The position numbers were made by a program, and so were the translations under genes. From assembly GCA_958510875.1 (NCBI GenBank), contig OY294068.1:175491411-175555410 (forward strand): a stretch of 64,000 bases of DNA. The letters run 5' to 3'. The notes under the pieces are model-generated. The model was given only the letters and a program-made list of their open reading frames with translations. It was not told where the DNA came from and made no database searches. Below are positions 1 to 10,847 of this stretch, one piece after another. Position 1 is the first letter of the stretch; each line of letters opens with the position of its first letter. The stretch is from Endomychus coccineus. Its lineage: Eukaryota > Arthropoda > Insecta > Coleoptera > Endomychidae.

Positions 1-1227
1 GTTGTGGAGTAAACCGAAAAGATAAGGCCATCGAGGGAAAGGCGGAGATTTGAGAAAACAATATAGTTTGTATGCAAGGTGACATCGAAAAAAGTGATGT
101 GTAGAACCACGTGATAGGGGTAAAAAGTTCCTATCGATATTTCTTTTGTTTTTTGAAGTTCTAAAATGATTAAAAATTTTTTATAATTTTCATCTGCTCA
201 AGTAGAGCAACATTTTTTGCGGCATGAATACTTTGTTAGAAGAGGAACCCTAGAATATTATCAACTTATTCCTTCCCAATAGCAAGAGAATTTCAAATAA
301 AAGGTTTGTAAATAGGTGGATTGATTGTGGTGGACCTATTGCATGATCAGCACAAAGAGCCGAACTCAAAGACCTCAATCCCTTATATCGTCCATATTGG
401 GTAGTCATAAAAAATTGAGTTATATTCCGTGGAAATATTTAACTTTCAACACTTGTTAGAAATAATTCTAATGAGTAGGAGCAGATAATTACTTCAAAGA
501 CGTCAAATTATACTCATTTGATAGTTCATTGAAATTAACAAACAAATCTATGTTATGGAATGGTCTATCACGGACATGATGTGACTGTCAATGAATCAGC
601 TGTCTGACATTTAAACGTTACCTGTCTTGTTGATAAGTTATGTGTTGTCAGTCATAGCATTGTCAGTCAGAACTGTGATAATGATCTATTAATTTATGGA
701 TCTATTTATCATGTGATTATACTAGTAGTTATAAACTCAAAATATGTCGAATCCCTTTTACCCCGTTTTTTGGGATTTAGTTTTGGAAAATCCGTTGTAA
801 GCTGGTTCCTACATCGTATAAGTAAAATAATATATATCAAGTTTCGAGTCTGTGTGCCTTATAGTTTCGGAGATTTTGTGATTAATATTCGCCTTCATAC
901 TCACATCTTCAGAGTACCATTTGTCGCATATGTTACCAACGCGCTCAGTGACGCTCAGACATTTTAAATAGGTACGTTTCGACAAGTTGTAATGCTTTTT
1001 CCGCGGGCTGAAGCTAGTTCTGTGTGACTTTGTGCACTTTAATACGGGCTGAAAATAGCTTTATGTTCTTTAGTCATGAATTATTCATGTTCAAAGGATC
1101 ATAATAACGATCATTATGGTACTAGTCGTGTACCATAACAATTGTTTATGATTCGAGTTATTTAGAAAATTTTTCCTCCTAGCGTGAATTTTAAATGAAT
1201 TTCCATAGCATTTAGAACCTCTTTGAT
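1..1227. other. No gene recognised
   Basis: AT-rich DNA without a recognisable domain. The open frame at 713-967 uses a GTG start, has no recognisable motif and looks like chance. Around 555-660 the minus strand resembles 15,120-15,230 (the AAGACAGGTAACGTTTAAA type motif), so a dispersed repeat may lie here. Confidence 0.5.
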
Positions 1228-1478
1228 AGTAATTACTTTTCACTGATATTTAAGTGGCCACCATTGTGATAACGCGTTCAAGTTACTAAGATACTGTTTA
1301 TAGATTGTTTATGCTTACGCCATAATAATGTTCATTTCTGAAGTTTTTTCGAGAGTTTAGTAATTACTTTTAACTGATATTAAAGTGGACACCGTTGCAA
1401 TGACGCCTGCAAGTTACTAAGATACTGTTTCTATTCACGTCATAATGATGTTTATTTCTGAAGTTTTCTTGCGAGTTT
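1228..1478. repeat. Two-copy tandem duplication, period about 131 bp
   Basis: The first copy starts at 1228 and the second at 1359. Both begin AGTAATTACTTTT, share the landmark CAAGTTACTAAGATACTGTT and end in TTTCTGAAGTTTT. The second copy is about 10 bp shorter and carries scattered substitutions, so the duplication is old. It lies just upstream of a tyrosine recombinase fragment and could belong to the same element, but nothing proves this. Confidence 0.85.
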
Positions 1479-1539
1479 CTGAAAACATTCTCAGAATAGT
1501 TTGCGCCAGAGATTAAGAAGCTGACTGAAAACGCAACTT

Positions 1540-1890
1540 CTACCCTTCTTCCAGAAAAATCTTAAAACGTTTATGAATAAAATTTTGCCCGGTACAACGA
1601 TTAGTGTAGTAAGAAGAACGTTAAGGATATCGCAAATGAGAAGGTGTTGTTAGCTTATTTTAAGTAAAAAAAATCTAGGATACTGGCTAAAGAAAATAGC
1701 ACAAACTATTATCTAGAGGCGGAGGACGGAACATTTCAATAGTAAAACTGATAACGATAATTGGCACAAGTGGTACAGGTAGAAGCAAAGAATTGAAACC
1801 CTTAGGACCAATGATGTTCATTACAAAAGTTTCGATATTCAGAATTGTTATAACTCATAGTAAAACCAAAATATCCTGCGAATTTTTTAT
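1540..1890 (+). pseudogene. Tyrosine recombinase fragment (Crypton-like), decayed
   Basis: Translated in pieces, the stretch near 1610-1670 resembles the end of the N-terminal core-binding region (KDIANEKVLLAYF). After it comes YLEAEDGTF, and then the box around the first catalytic arginine, here degraded to IGTSGTGRSKELKPL, followed by RIVITHSKTK near 1850. The same order of blocks occurs at 44,750-45,140 and, better preserved, at 63,165-64,000. Frameshifts and stops separate the blocks and the C-terminal half (HxxR and tyrosine) is absent. In the intact family the enzyme would cut and rejoin DNA; this copy cannot. The family assignment rests on block order and on the better copies in this window. 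Confidence 0.6.
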
Positions 1891-2114
1891 ATCTTGGGAA
1901 TATTAATGAACGAAATATGGTCCACTTATTCAAAGATATGGAGCATTGTGACCCAGCAATTTAGAACATTCGCGATCCTCTTTGTAATTTAGGATTAAAA
2001 AATGTAGTGAGCAGCCAGTAGGTACGTATTCATGCTTTTTGAAATTTGCCTAAGAATATAGCTGTTTCTTAAAACTGCCTCTTTCCGAAGAATACACAGG
2101 CCTCTGTTTTAGGA

Positions 2115-2155
2115 GATTTTTGATTTTTTCACTAGCAGATCCTGGTGTAGATCTT
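2115..2155 (+). repeat. Short repeat shared with 49,000-49,040
   Basis: The words TCACTAGCAGAT and GTAGATCT occur here and again at about 49,005-49,031 with the same spacing. At 49 kb the motif sits directly upstream of a copy of repeat C, so this may be the edge of the same mobile unit. The match is short. Confidence 0.4.
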
Positions 2156-2289
2156 GTGGCGCGCTCGGTTCTTTATGTTCGTTCGGGAAATGTTCAAGTC
2201 TGGACCCATCATAAACTATCACTACATTATGGTGGATGCGCTGTGCAAAACAGCTGGAAATCTTCATTCATCGCATCGATGTATCTCTA

Positions 2290-2500
2290 TCTTGTTCCCT
2301 TGGCTTCCTTGGACAATATGTGGGCTCTGAAGGAGGAAATGGTATGAAGTGTACCAACAGCAGTGAAGCTGTGTACGGGACAGAATGTCACTTTCAACAG
2401 ATCGTTGGTATGGATCAGGAATAAAGTTCGTACCAAGACAGATGCCTGTGGAATATTACCGTTGATAGTCATTGTTGTTTTGGAGGAGACTCCGTCAACC
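2290..2500 (-). pseudogene. Non-LTR reverse transcriptase fragment, family A copy 1
   Basis: The minus strand reads VDGVSS, then GNIPQASVLVRTLFLIHTND, then VHSFTAVGTLHT. These match the GVPQGSVLAPTLFLLHINDLL and HSFADDGTLHT blocks of the better family A copies in this window. The catalytic aspartates of FADD are gone (TAV), so the fragment is inactive. Only about 70 codons of the palm domain remain and no 3' terminus is present. Confidence 0.75.
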
Positions 2501-3567
2501 TAGGTCAACTCCAGCGGAAACTCGATGGAAGACGATATTCTCATGGAGTAAGGAATATACAAATATGTTGAAATATCGTTTTCTTTTATCCATACTCATA
2601 GATAAAGTAGCAAAGTGGCATCCGAAATCGGAAAAAAGTGCTATCTATGTTTCGCTTAAGTCACAGTAAACACGCTTGAGCCTGTTGAATCAACGATGTT
2701 ATGATAAGGATAAACGTTGAACATGGCATGACGCGGTAATCGCGATATATTTCTATTGCTTCCGGCAAATCAATCGTACCAGTTCGAGTAGCGTGATAGT
2801 TGATAGCGGCTTCAGTTCCAACGATTCATCGTTTCTCCTCTACATAAGCTCAATATACTATGAAGCAGAACGTATGAAATGTTTCCAATACAAGTGTGGA
2901 TGATCTACCTGATAATGTTCTATATTATCTCTGATCAAATTCACGATAATGTGATAATCTGATGTGATTAACAGAACTTGGGAAATATTTCAATCTTATG
3001 GAGTTCGCATGCTATTTGAGATATCATAAAATGTTTGCATCAACCCTCACAGATTGTCTGCCCGTTGATTCTAAATATCAAGCTTGAGAGTCAGCTATTC
3101 CTAGTGATATTGTTGACGTACATCTTGAGTTCTATGAATCTGTATATACGAGAGTCTTGTGAGTTGAATCAGGGTAGATGAATTGTATCGCTTCACAAGA
3201 TAAAAAAGTAAAATTCCATAGAGGTTTCAGAAAGTGGGACTTTATCATGTTCATGTGCGATGCACTCACTTCCCTTGTACAATGTAGGGCAGAATGAATA
3301 TTTATTTTGAAAGTTAATACATTTCATAATATTATATTGAGATATAAATTTAAATCTAGTCGCTATGCTTTCACGATGAATGAGCATTCAAGACATTTGC
3401 CAAGGCATAAGGACAAGTGTAACTTCATCATTTCATTCATTACAATGAATATTTGTAAAATTTGTTATGTGATGAAATATTATACAATATATTTTTATTC
3501 TAGCCGATATTAAAAGGCAGAATATGGTGAAGGCGCCAGGCTAAATCAGATTTACCCGCCAGCCAGT
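2501..3567. other. No gene recognised
   Basis: Open frames here are short and carry no motif I recognise. The stretch is AT-rich with no clear terminal repeats. Confidence 0.5.
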
Positions 3568-4023
3568 TCAGACTACGTAAAGCGGAGCGTATGGGTTCCG
3601 CCAATGAGATTCGTATGTTTGACGGAGCGCGTAGATTAATGCATCCGGAATGTCGGGGTAAAAATTCAGTAGAAATTGAAAGGAAGCGTCAAAATTCCAA
3701 ATAACAAAAACCGCATTGTACAAGGAGTAGATGTTGTAATGCTCTTCTACCACTGAGTTAAGAATATCCAAAATACCATTATGTTCGAATTCCAAGCCAA
3801 ATAGCTTGCTAGTTTTTAGAGTAAATATTTTTATACTCAGCCATTTTCTCATTGTGAATACAGAAATTTCTCTTTGAATGCATCTTACTAGTGCTAGAAT
3901 TCTATGAAAATAGGCTTTGTTACCAAAATAGTCAAAATTTTTTATTGTTCTAGATAGAAGCATTGGTTGACAACCTCTTTCTATTACCTCATAAATTTTA
4001 ACATCTGGTTCGAAAATAGACAC
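3568..4023 (-). CDS. Uncharacterised ORF of about 152 codons, possibly an exon
   Basis: This is one of the longer open frames without a transposon motif. The annotated start is GTG. The frame stays open a further eight codons upstream to a TAA, so the true start or an upstream splice acceptor is undecided. The product is rich in aromatic and basic residues (for example YEVIERGCQPMLL near the start and YESHWRNPYAPLYVV at the end), has no signal peptide, no clear membrane segment and no motif I can name. Its composition looks more protein-like than the neighbouring chance frames. It could be a terminal exon of a host gene, a viral relic or a cargo gene; I do not assign a function. There is no recognisable promoter, and the adjacent feature is a hammerhead-bearing repeat. 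Confidence 0.35.
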   Translation of the reverse strand: MSIFEPDVKIYEVIERGCQPMLLSRTIKNFDYFGNKAYFHRILALVRCIQREISVFTMRKWLSIKIFTLKTSKLFGLEFEHNGILDILNSVVEEHYNIYSLYNAVFVIWNFDASFQFLLNFYPDIPDALIYALRQTYESHWRNPYAPLYVV

Positions 4024-4099
4024 TTGAACGTAATGTTCTTGTTCTTAGTCGTTCATAGACCTCGTTGACATGAGTTGGTATATTTTGAGAATACTACTA

Positions 4100-4370
4100 A
4101 GCAGTGGATTCTTTATATATTATACTTATAACATTGATCTGTTCGAATTTCGATTATTCGTATTTCTGTTCGTTTTGGCGACGTGGGCATTTTCAATTGA
4201 AATTGGTGCGATAAGGACGTTTTGTGCTAATACAATCAGTTTTAAGAAATCCTGTTTTAGACATAATAAGTCTTCTGATAATGGTCGTGAGACCGAAACG
4301 TGCGTAAAGATGAAAATAAGGAACATATTTGTTAGTGTGACCTATTTCCCGAGAATTTATATTCAATTTT
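4100..4370 (+). repeat. Hammerhead-bearing dispersed repeat, copy 1
   Basis: About 270 bp align by eye with 60,625-60,895, sharing TTTCGATTATTCGT, GTGGGC, ACATAATAAGTCTTCTGAT and TGTGACCTATTTCCCG. No protein is encoded. Because the conserved centre is a hammerhead motif, the repeat is probably a terminal-repeat remnant of a Penelope-like element or a related retrozyme-like sequence. Confidence 0.7.
4270..4311 (+). ncRNA. Decayed hammerhead ribozyme motif
   Basis: Helix I strands GTCTT and AAGAT, helix II GGTC-GTGA-GACC and the GAAA box are kept. The conserved CTGATGA box reads CTGATAA, so G8, the general base of the hammerhead fold, is lost. Cleavage is therefore not expected. The full motif is at 60,789-60,830. 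Confidence 0.6.
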
Positions 4371-6700
4371 GTATTGATAAAAATCCTTGAACTTTAGCAC
4401 TGAACACCCAACTCTGTATGTTGATAACAATGCATCTTTCGATTCATGTTTATAGAAACTTTTTAATTTTAATGACCAATTACGGGACATCCATATAATA
4501 AGCAGGTCTATATGCTAATTTCATCAAGAAGTTGCTGCAACAATTTGAACTAGTCGTCAAAACGATTCTACCCAACTACCTTCAGCAATTGAAATCGACT
4601 TCTCGTTTCCTATTATTTGGTGATGTAATTCGGAAGAGGGTTTAAGCTGTTCAAGATGATTTGGGAGTTCAGTGTTAATAGGTTGAGTTCCTGGAGATGT
4701 TTAAGCATCAAACCAGTGTTAGGATAGTATATAATTGGATGTAGAGAAGAGGAAACTCGAATCTATCGTCGTCTGTTATGAAATAGTATGATTGACTATA
4801 AATGTGGGAATATTCAGGAATTCATTATATGTTATATTAAGAACGGTAAGGAAATCTTACCGATCGAAGACAATTGTTTGGAGGGTGTGTAAAGCGATGA
4901 CTCCCATTATTTTCCAAGATCGGTAGTTCTTTATGATCGTGATGGTTATGTCGTTTTTTAGAGTGACTGGATCCATTGAGAAGTAAATTAAATACCGAAT
5001 GCATATCACATTGCCGTGATGGGAAGTTTTGTATTGTTATAATAACTGATGAAAGGGCTGGCAGTGTCGCCCTATAATGCAGAACAAGGGTTCCTTCTTT
5101 GGCTTGCAAGGAACGCCATGTCTCATCAGTTAACAGGTTCGGTGCTGGGTTATGGTTGAGGTTTCGTATGGAACTTGGACATAGGGACAGATGATTGGAA
5201 TCACAACACTGGGTACGAAATGTGATGTATGGTTTCAATGTTCACTACATGGTACTTCCTAATACTAACTTAAACTGACAGTGAACTAGCAGCTCTAGCC
5301 TTGCTCTTCTAATAATAGTCCATGCTATAGTTTGGCTAAGGTTTACCTACGTGCCGGCATTAACACTCATGTCACGCATGCACTGTCGGAACCTTCCTTA
5401 TCGACTCATCATTTGTTATGTCATATAATACAAATAACAAATATGTTGTATGTTTATATATAATAAACATTATTATGACATAAGAAAATAGATATTGTGA
5501 ATTATTTATTTCAGGATGAATCTCTTCGGGATATCACATGGTGTTGCTATAGCATTTTGTAAACATCAGCAGCCATTGCAGTTTTCCGAAGAAAAGTCAT
5601 TTAAAAACCAGTAAAAATGGGTGAATTAAGTACGAGGTAGATGCTACAGAAGAAGCTTGGAACGTGGAGCGTACGGTTCTTATTCCTTAGTCGAGAGAAC
5701 ACTTACAAAATTTAGTACCAACCACCAGAAAAGGTACAACTATAGGTGAAAAATCGTACTTTGTGAGAGGAAATGAAAAAGTGAAAGCTCCAGGAAGCCT
5801 GGGGGCTGAATACACGATGTTAAAATCGACAATTTTCCTTCATGATCTCATTGATATATAGAAATTTTTATGCTAATTGCTTTCTTCAAGAAATTGAACT
5901 TGGAATATGGACCAAAAAAGTCCAGTGTGAGGGAATTTAATAACCTATGAACCGTAGTTATTCTTTGTACTTTGATATGATTTTTATCAAGTAGCAGATT
6001 CACGAATTAAATTAGAGAAAATTATTGTTGAACTCGAAGGTGGAAGAGCTTCATAACGATTTGTAGTTGGATGTTATCTATTTCTATTCCCTCGCTTCGA
6101 AGATATTGGACTTAAAAGTTGGAGAATAAGAGAGATTCTCATGTACTGAAATACTGAAGGTAGGAAAAAATATTGCTGTACACTGACGATAAGATGATAG
6201 AATTGATACTTTGTTTCAGTCTCAAGGTATAATGCTTGCTTTCACATCGGCTTCGCCTTCCAGGTTTTATATATTTTCTGGGGAAGGTATCAGGGGAGAT
6301 ATAGAATTCCTCATTACATATTCTGGTCTTGTCAGGAATTTATAAGCATTTACGGATTATCGTCTTACTGGAAGTAAACACGTCGTATCTATTGAACGAT
6401 GTTCTCAAGTCACGAAAATTAACAGGAGATGCCATGCATTAAGTATCCTAGTTAACCAGGAGCAACCAAATTTCTATTCCTAAATTTATGTTGATTCTTG
6501 GAAACTACTACTACCACAGCTTGGAAATTATAAAATTTATACAATTTGTCATAAGGTTTCCACAATATGTCTCCTGTTTGTTTAGTCTTTGAATGCGTAA
6601 TCAAAGTGTTCCTTACACAACCTATTTAATTTATGGTATAACAGCAGATATAATTGAACCAAAAGCAATAAAATTAGACCTTAAGTCAGAGCTCCATTGA
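4371..6700. other. No gene recognised
   Basis: The minus-strand frame at 4837-5238 has 133 codons of low-information Ser/His/Asn-rich sequence and no motif. The rest is AT-rich with stops in all frames. No tRNA, terminal repeat or satellite was apparent. Confidence 0.5.
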
Positions 6701-6764
6701 ATGAAACCTCATCTGATTTCAATCAGGTTGCGATTATTCGAAATATTAACAAATATCGTAGGCT

Positions 6765-8266
6765 TATGAAACATATGAGATACCTGTGTGTATTATAAAA
6801 AAATGTATAGGACTTTTATGTAAATCACTTACACAAATCATGAATAACTCATTTAAGCACGGAGTATTTCCAGACCAACTTAAGGTTGCTCTAATAAAGC
6901 CTATTCTTAAGAAAGGTGACCCATCAGATATCTCTAACTATCGGCCAAATAGCCTTCTGTATAGTTTCTCAAACATTTTTGAGAGGTCGATATGTACCAG
7001 GTTGATTTCCTTCTTTAAGAAATCTAGATTGTTCAGTGACATTCAACATGGCGGCATAAAAAATGGAGGAACTGACACAGCCGTATTTTCCTTTATTCAA
7101 GCTGTGTTCGAAAAAATTGATAAGGGTGAACTTACGGAGGAAATCCTCCCAGACTTGTCAAAGGCGTACGATACCTTAGTATTAGACCGTTCATTTTTTT
7201 TATACAAGCTTCACAGATATGGGGTAAGAGGAGTAGTTTTGCAATGGTTTAGATCGTATCTGTCTAATAGGCAACAAAGGGTGGCAGTTACTACTTCAAA
7301 TTCAAAAGTTTATTCAGAACTCAAAACAACTAATGTGGGAATTCCACAAGGAAGTTTGGCGGGTCCTCTGTTATTTATAATTTTTTTAAACGATATTACA
7401 GAATTAGAAGGTCCAAAGCGCACATTGGTAACCTATGTTGACGATAGCAATCTGAATGTAAGTGAGAAACTTTACCCAAAATCGATTTCTGAGTGTTGTG
7501 CCGCCATGTTGATTGCCGGTGTATGGTTTGGAAAGAACAAATTGATACTAAATGCTGAAAAAACGAATATAAGAATATAATGTTATTTAGAAATATTCAT
7601 CCAGGCTTTGAACCTCCTACAAATATGGTAATAAACCAGATTACATATAAACAGCAAGAGTCAGTTAAAGTTGTTACGGCTAGAAGTGGACGCCACATTG
7701 AGTTGGTCAGAGCATGTAAACAAACTGACCTCTAAGTTAAATAGTGTAGGATATTCGATCAGGGTACTTAAAAATTGCTGTAATGCTTCCATATTAAGAA
7801 CTATATATTTTGCAAATTTTTATTCAAGAATGAAGTTTGGTATCATATTCTATGGTACAAGCACTATTTTTGAAAATGTATTTGTGAGTCAAAAACGCTT
7901 TGTGAGAACTATCCTGAATCTTGAATTCATTGAAACATGTAGGGGACATTTTAGAAAAAGTACTCTTCTTACTGCTTATAGCATTTATATTTATGAGTGT
8001 ATTATGTTTCTTCTCAAGAACAAACATCTTTATGTTAAACTTAAGAAACTAGATACACATGATACTAGATCAAAAAATTATAACATCCCGGGACATGACT
8101 TGACATTTTTCGAAAATTCTCCACTATATAGATGTCTAAAATATTTAATGCATTAGCAGACGAGTTTAAAGCTATTCAAAAATTAGTGACTTTTAAAAGG
8201 GCTGTTTTTAGGTATCTGATAGAAATAGAGGCCTACAGCATAGACGAATTTTTAAGCTATAAGTGA
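6765..8266 (+). pseudogene. Non-LTR reverse transcriptase, decayed
   Basis: The first open segment (6786-7580) has the RT landmarks in order: NSFKHGVFPDQLKVALIKPI, then NYRPNSLL, SKAYDTL, VGIPQGSLAGPLLF and the catalytic box YVDD in place of YADD. A second segment in another frame (7671-8156) carries LEVDATLSWSEHVNKLTSKL and the C-terminal region. A third short segment ends IEIEAYSIDEFLSYK before a TGA at about 8266. At least two frameshifts separate these pieces. The D of SKAFD and both D of the catalytic box survive, but the frame does not. In the family the enzyme copies element RNA at a nicked target. Confidence 0.85.
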
Positions 8267-8418
8267 CAATAATAGTCCTTATATAAATTTTTTTAAATTG
8301 TTGTTATTGTGCAGTGTACATTAATTATATTTTATATTGTCTTTGTTGACGCCACTTCATTTTTAGTAGTATTGCTATACTTATTATATTGTAATGTATC
8401 TGATCACGAAGAAAGAAT

Positions 8419-8455
8419 AAACTTACTTACTTACTTACTTACTCACTTACTTACT
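8419..8455 (+). repeat. TTAC-repeat 3' tail of the retrotransposon
   Basis: Nine or so units of TTAC, one changed to TCAC, follow GAAAGAATAAAC. Simple-repeat 3' tails are typical of jockey- and CR1-like non-LTR elements, and this one marks the 3' end of the element that starts at 6765. Confidence 0.85.
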
Positions 8456-8456
8456 A

Positions 8457-8964
8457 TATTCAACAATTTTAGAGGAAACGTACTCCTATGCGAGAGTTCA
8501 ACCCAATTCAAAGTGGAACCTAAATACTCAAGTACCATCAATTGATTGATTTAAATGAATCTAAGATTCACTTGTAGAATTCAACTTCTATTATATCAGA
8601 TTTTCAACAATTTCGTGTAAGACCGAAATATTGGAAAAATTAAAAATGCGGATTTTGTCATGAAACTCAGTATATCAAGTTGTAATAATATTCGGAGTAG
8701 CTTTCCTTCATTTATTTTTTCATTATTTATAACACGAAGCAAAATATCAAGAATTGACCTTGTTTGTGAACTCGTAGTACGCTGAGTTTAAAGTTAACAT
8801 TTCATCCTGAAAAATGAAATTCATCAACATGTATGACAAAATGCGCCAAAATTCGAGCCTGATTCCCTACAATTAGCGGAAATATGGGAGGTCTTAATAT
8901 TGAATGCGACACCTGTATCAATAGGTATCACATTCAAGCCACAGACGTGTCCAATACCATACAC
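8457..8964. other. No gene recognised
   Basis: AT-rich spacer between two retrotransposon copies. The minus-strand frame at 8824-9024 is partly antisense to family A copy 2 and is not a gene. Confidence 0.5.
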
Positions 8965-10024
8965 TTCGGTCATATGGCTTTCGTCAGCAGAGCTCAACCG
9001 AAGACATGCTTGCCTACGTAACATATGTATGGCAATTTATTGAAAAACATAGAGAATCTCCACCTACATCATTGGATATCACCAAAGCATTTGACCAAGT
9101 CTGGCAAAATTCCGTCATATGATTTGCTGCCTCAACTTTTTCGCTTACTATCGAGTGTTCCCAAAAAGATAGCTCCATGTGGTGATTGACGGAGTATCTT
9201 CCGATACAGTGGATATTAATACTGGTGTTTCACAGGGATGTGTTCCGTCCACAGCTTTGCAGGTGATGGTAAACTTCATACCGCTTTCTCATCCAGAGCC
9301 CCTATACCATCCATTGAAGCCAGAGGAACGAGAAAGGGACAGGCTTACGCAATTGATGGGGATTTGATAATCTAGTAGAGTTCAATGCAACCAAAACTCA
9401 AGCTTGCGTTTTCTCCAGGAAGGCGGATCCCATAGAAATGCTCGGGATCACCTCCAACAGCACTCTCGCATGGAACGATCATGTGAGGTCCATTGCGAAA
9501 ATATCTTCACAAAAACTTTCAGATTCTGTGCCAGGAGCTACATTACATCCCAGCAGCTCCTCACAATCTACAAAGCACATGTTCGACCTGTCCAGGAGTA
9601 CTATTCACATGTTGGGAGTTCGGCTCCCAAACATACGCTCAAGCTCTTGCTCTTCCTATCTAGAAGGAAGCTATTCGTTCGATTGGTGATGTCACACTTA
9701 CAAGTTGATTGACCTCTCTGGAACATCGTAGGAAGGTTCGAGATCTCTTCCTTCTCTATAAATATTGCCATGGTTGGTATTCACGAGAAATCTCGTCTGT
9801 TCTTCTACCACGAAAGATGCCAGATGGGCGGACTAAACGAGCTCAAACTTATGACTACTTCACTGTCAAACTCGAGACCTGCCAAACGTCTTCCTACAAG
9901 ACTTCATTTTTATCGAACATCGAAGTTGTGGAACTCTTTACCTAGTAAGTTATTTCCCTATGCCTATAACCTCCAAACATTCAAGAAAGAAACGAATGTG
10001 CCTACATTCCACTGCTGGCTCATA

Positions 10025-10173
10025 CCGGGATATCAAAAATTATCTTGGTCAAGGGTGGTTGTGGAATCTAAAACGTGTGTCTTACTCTACGTTTGAAATA
10101 ATTATGTCACTGTCACACTGACATTATCAATGACCTACAAATTTCATACCTATTCATTTCAGCTGTAAAACAA
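10025..10173 (+). repeat. Left terminal inverted repeat
   Basis: It pairs with 10,639-10,788. It contains GGTCAAGGGTGGTT and GTCACACTGACAT and ends near TGTAAAACAA. Confidence 0.9.
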
Positions 10174-10224
10174 TAATGAAATACAAATTATGAAATAACG
10201 GTTCTAGTAACAAGAAAAACTAAA

Positions 10225-10608
10225 TTACAGTAATTGTTGGAAATGTCCCCCGTTTTGTTCGATGAACAAGTTGACGTGCATCCTCATGCTGTGAAAACCG
10301 TTTTGCAGCATTTCTGGCGTTATGGTTGCACATTGCTGAACTATTCTTTGTTGAAGTTCTCGCAAATTATTTACCGAAGTTGCGAAAATCTTGTTTTTTA
10401 AGTAAGGAAATATGAAATAGTCCATAATTGTCAAACAAGGTGATCTCGGAGGAAACTCAAATTCTGTATGCAAACTTATCGGCCGGCCATCAAAAAACTC
10501 GCGGAGAAAAGCAATATTTTCTCGTGTAGTATGTGCTGTTGCACCGTCATGCTGAAAATAACCGTACCAAAGTTCATCATCGTTCAACTGTTGCACAAAT
10601 TCAGCCAA
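10225..10608 (-). pseudogene. Tc1/mariner transposase, C-terminal catalytic part
   Basis: The 127-codon frame contains YFQHDGATAHTT, the box around the second catalytic aspartate, and FPPRSPCLTIMDYF, the box around the third. Counting residues, 41 lie between the two acidic residues, giving a DD41D spacing. That spacing is reported for a minority branch of the superfamily (rosa/Visitor-like); the branch assignment is inference. The N-terminal helix-turn-helix region and the first catalytic aspartate are missing, so the protein cannot transpose alone. The frame opens with TTG and has no natural start. The remaining frame is uninterrupted, which suggests a fairly young deletion. Confidence 0.85.
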
Positions 10609-10638
10609 AAAGTTGTGTCTGTACCTTTCTGGGTTTTT

Positions 10639-10788
10639 GTTTTACAACTGAAATAAATAGGTATGAAATTTGTAGGTTATTGATGATGTCAGTGTGACAG
10701 TGTCATCATAATTATTTCAAACGTGAAGTAAGACACATGTCTTAGATTCCATAACCACCCTTGACCAAGATAATTTTTGATATCCCGG
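10639..10788 (-). repeat. Right terminal inverted repeat
   Basis: Reverse complement of the left repeat with about ten substitutions or small indels, including the extra bases in the ATGATGACACTG stretch. Confidence 0.9.
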
Positions 10789-10847
10789 TACAATGTTCTT
10801 CGAACATTATAGGTCAGGTTTCCCTCTCGTGTAGTCAAAGTATAAAA

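Larger units (their letters stand above)
6765..8456 (+). mobile_element. Jockey-like non-LTR retrotransposon, 5'-truncated
   Basis: The copy starts abruptly inside the RT domain and runs through the RT thumb and C-terminal region to a 3' untranslated region and a TTAC-repeat tail at 8419-8455. The 5' truncation with an intact 3' end is the usual product of target-primed reverse transcription. No endonuclease or ORF1 part is present. Target-site duplications were not identified because the 5' boundary is unclear. Confidence 0.85.
10025..10788 (-). mobile_element. Tc1/mariner-type element, internally deleted, with about 150-bp terminal inverted repeats
   Basis: The left end begins CCGGGATATCAAAAATTATC at 10,025, and the right end is its inverse ending at 10,788. 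The inverted repeats run over 10,025-10,173 and 10,639-10,788 with roughly ten differences. TA flanks both ends (10,023-10,024 and 10,789-10,790), the target duplication expected of this superfamily. The insertion lies inside family A copy 2, whose 3' end continues at 10,791, which confirms the boundaries. The 465 bp between the repeats hold only the C-terminal part of a transposase, so the element is a non-autonomous deletion derivative. Confidence 0.92.
8965..10847 (+). mobile_element. Non-LTR retrotransposon, family A copy 2, split by a Tc1/mariner element
   Basis: From GGCTTTCGTCAGCAGAG at about 8970 the sequence follows the RT of family A: a decayed LDISKAFDQVW region, VIDGVSSDTVDINTGVSQG near 9180-9240, an internal deletion before VHSFAGDGKLHT, and the C-terminal SNSTLAWNDHVRSIAK and PVQEYYSHV blocks near 9460-9610. 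The copy is interrupted at 10,023-10,790 by the Tc1/mariner element and resumes at 10,791 for the family 3' end, which ends CCCTCTCGTGTAGTCAAAG plus TATAAAAAAC. That 3' end is shared with copies at 14,520, 37,545 (minus) and 45,910. Several frameshifts make it non-functional. Confidence 0.85.

Noticed and set aside
713..967. 84-codon plus-strand frame
   Set aside because: GTG start, no motif, no supporting context.
4837..5238. 133-codon minus-strand frame
   Set aside because: No domain, no natural start context and composition like chance; kept only as a remark.
8400..8460. Regular short repeat considered as a CRISPR-like or satellite array
   Set aside because: It is a TTAC tail at the 3' end of a non-LTR retrotransposon in a eukaryotic genome.
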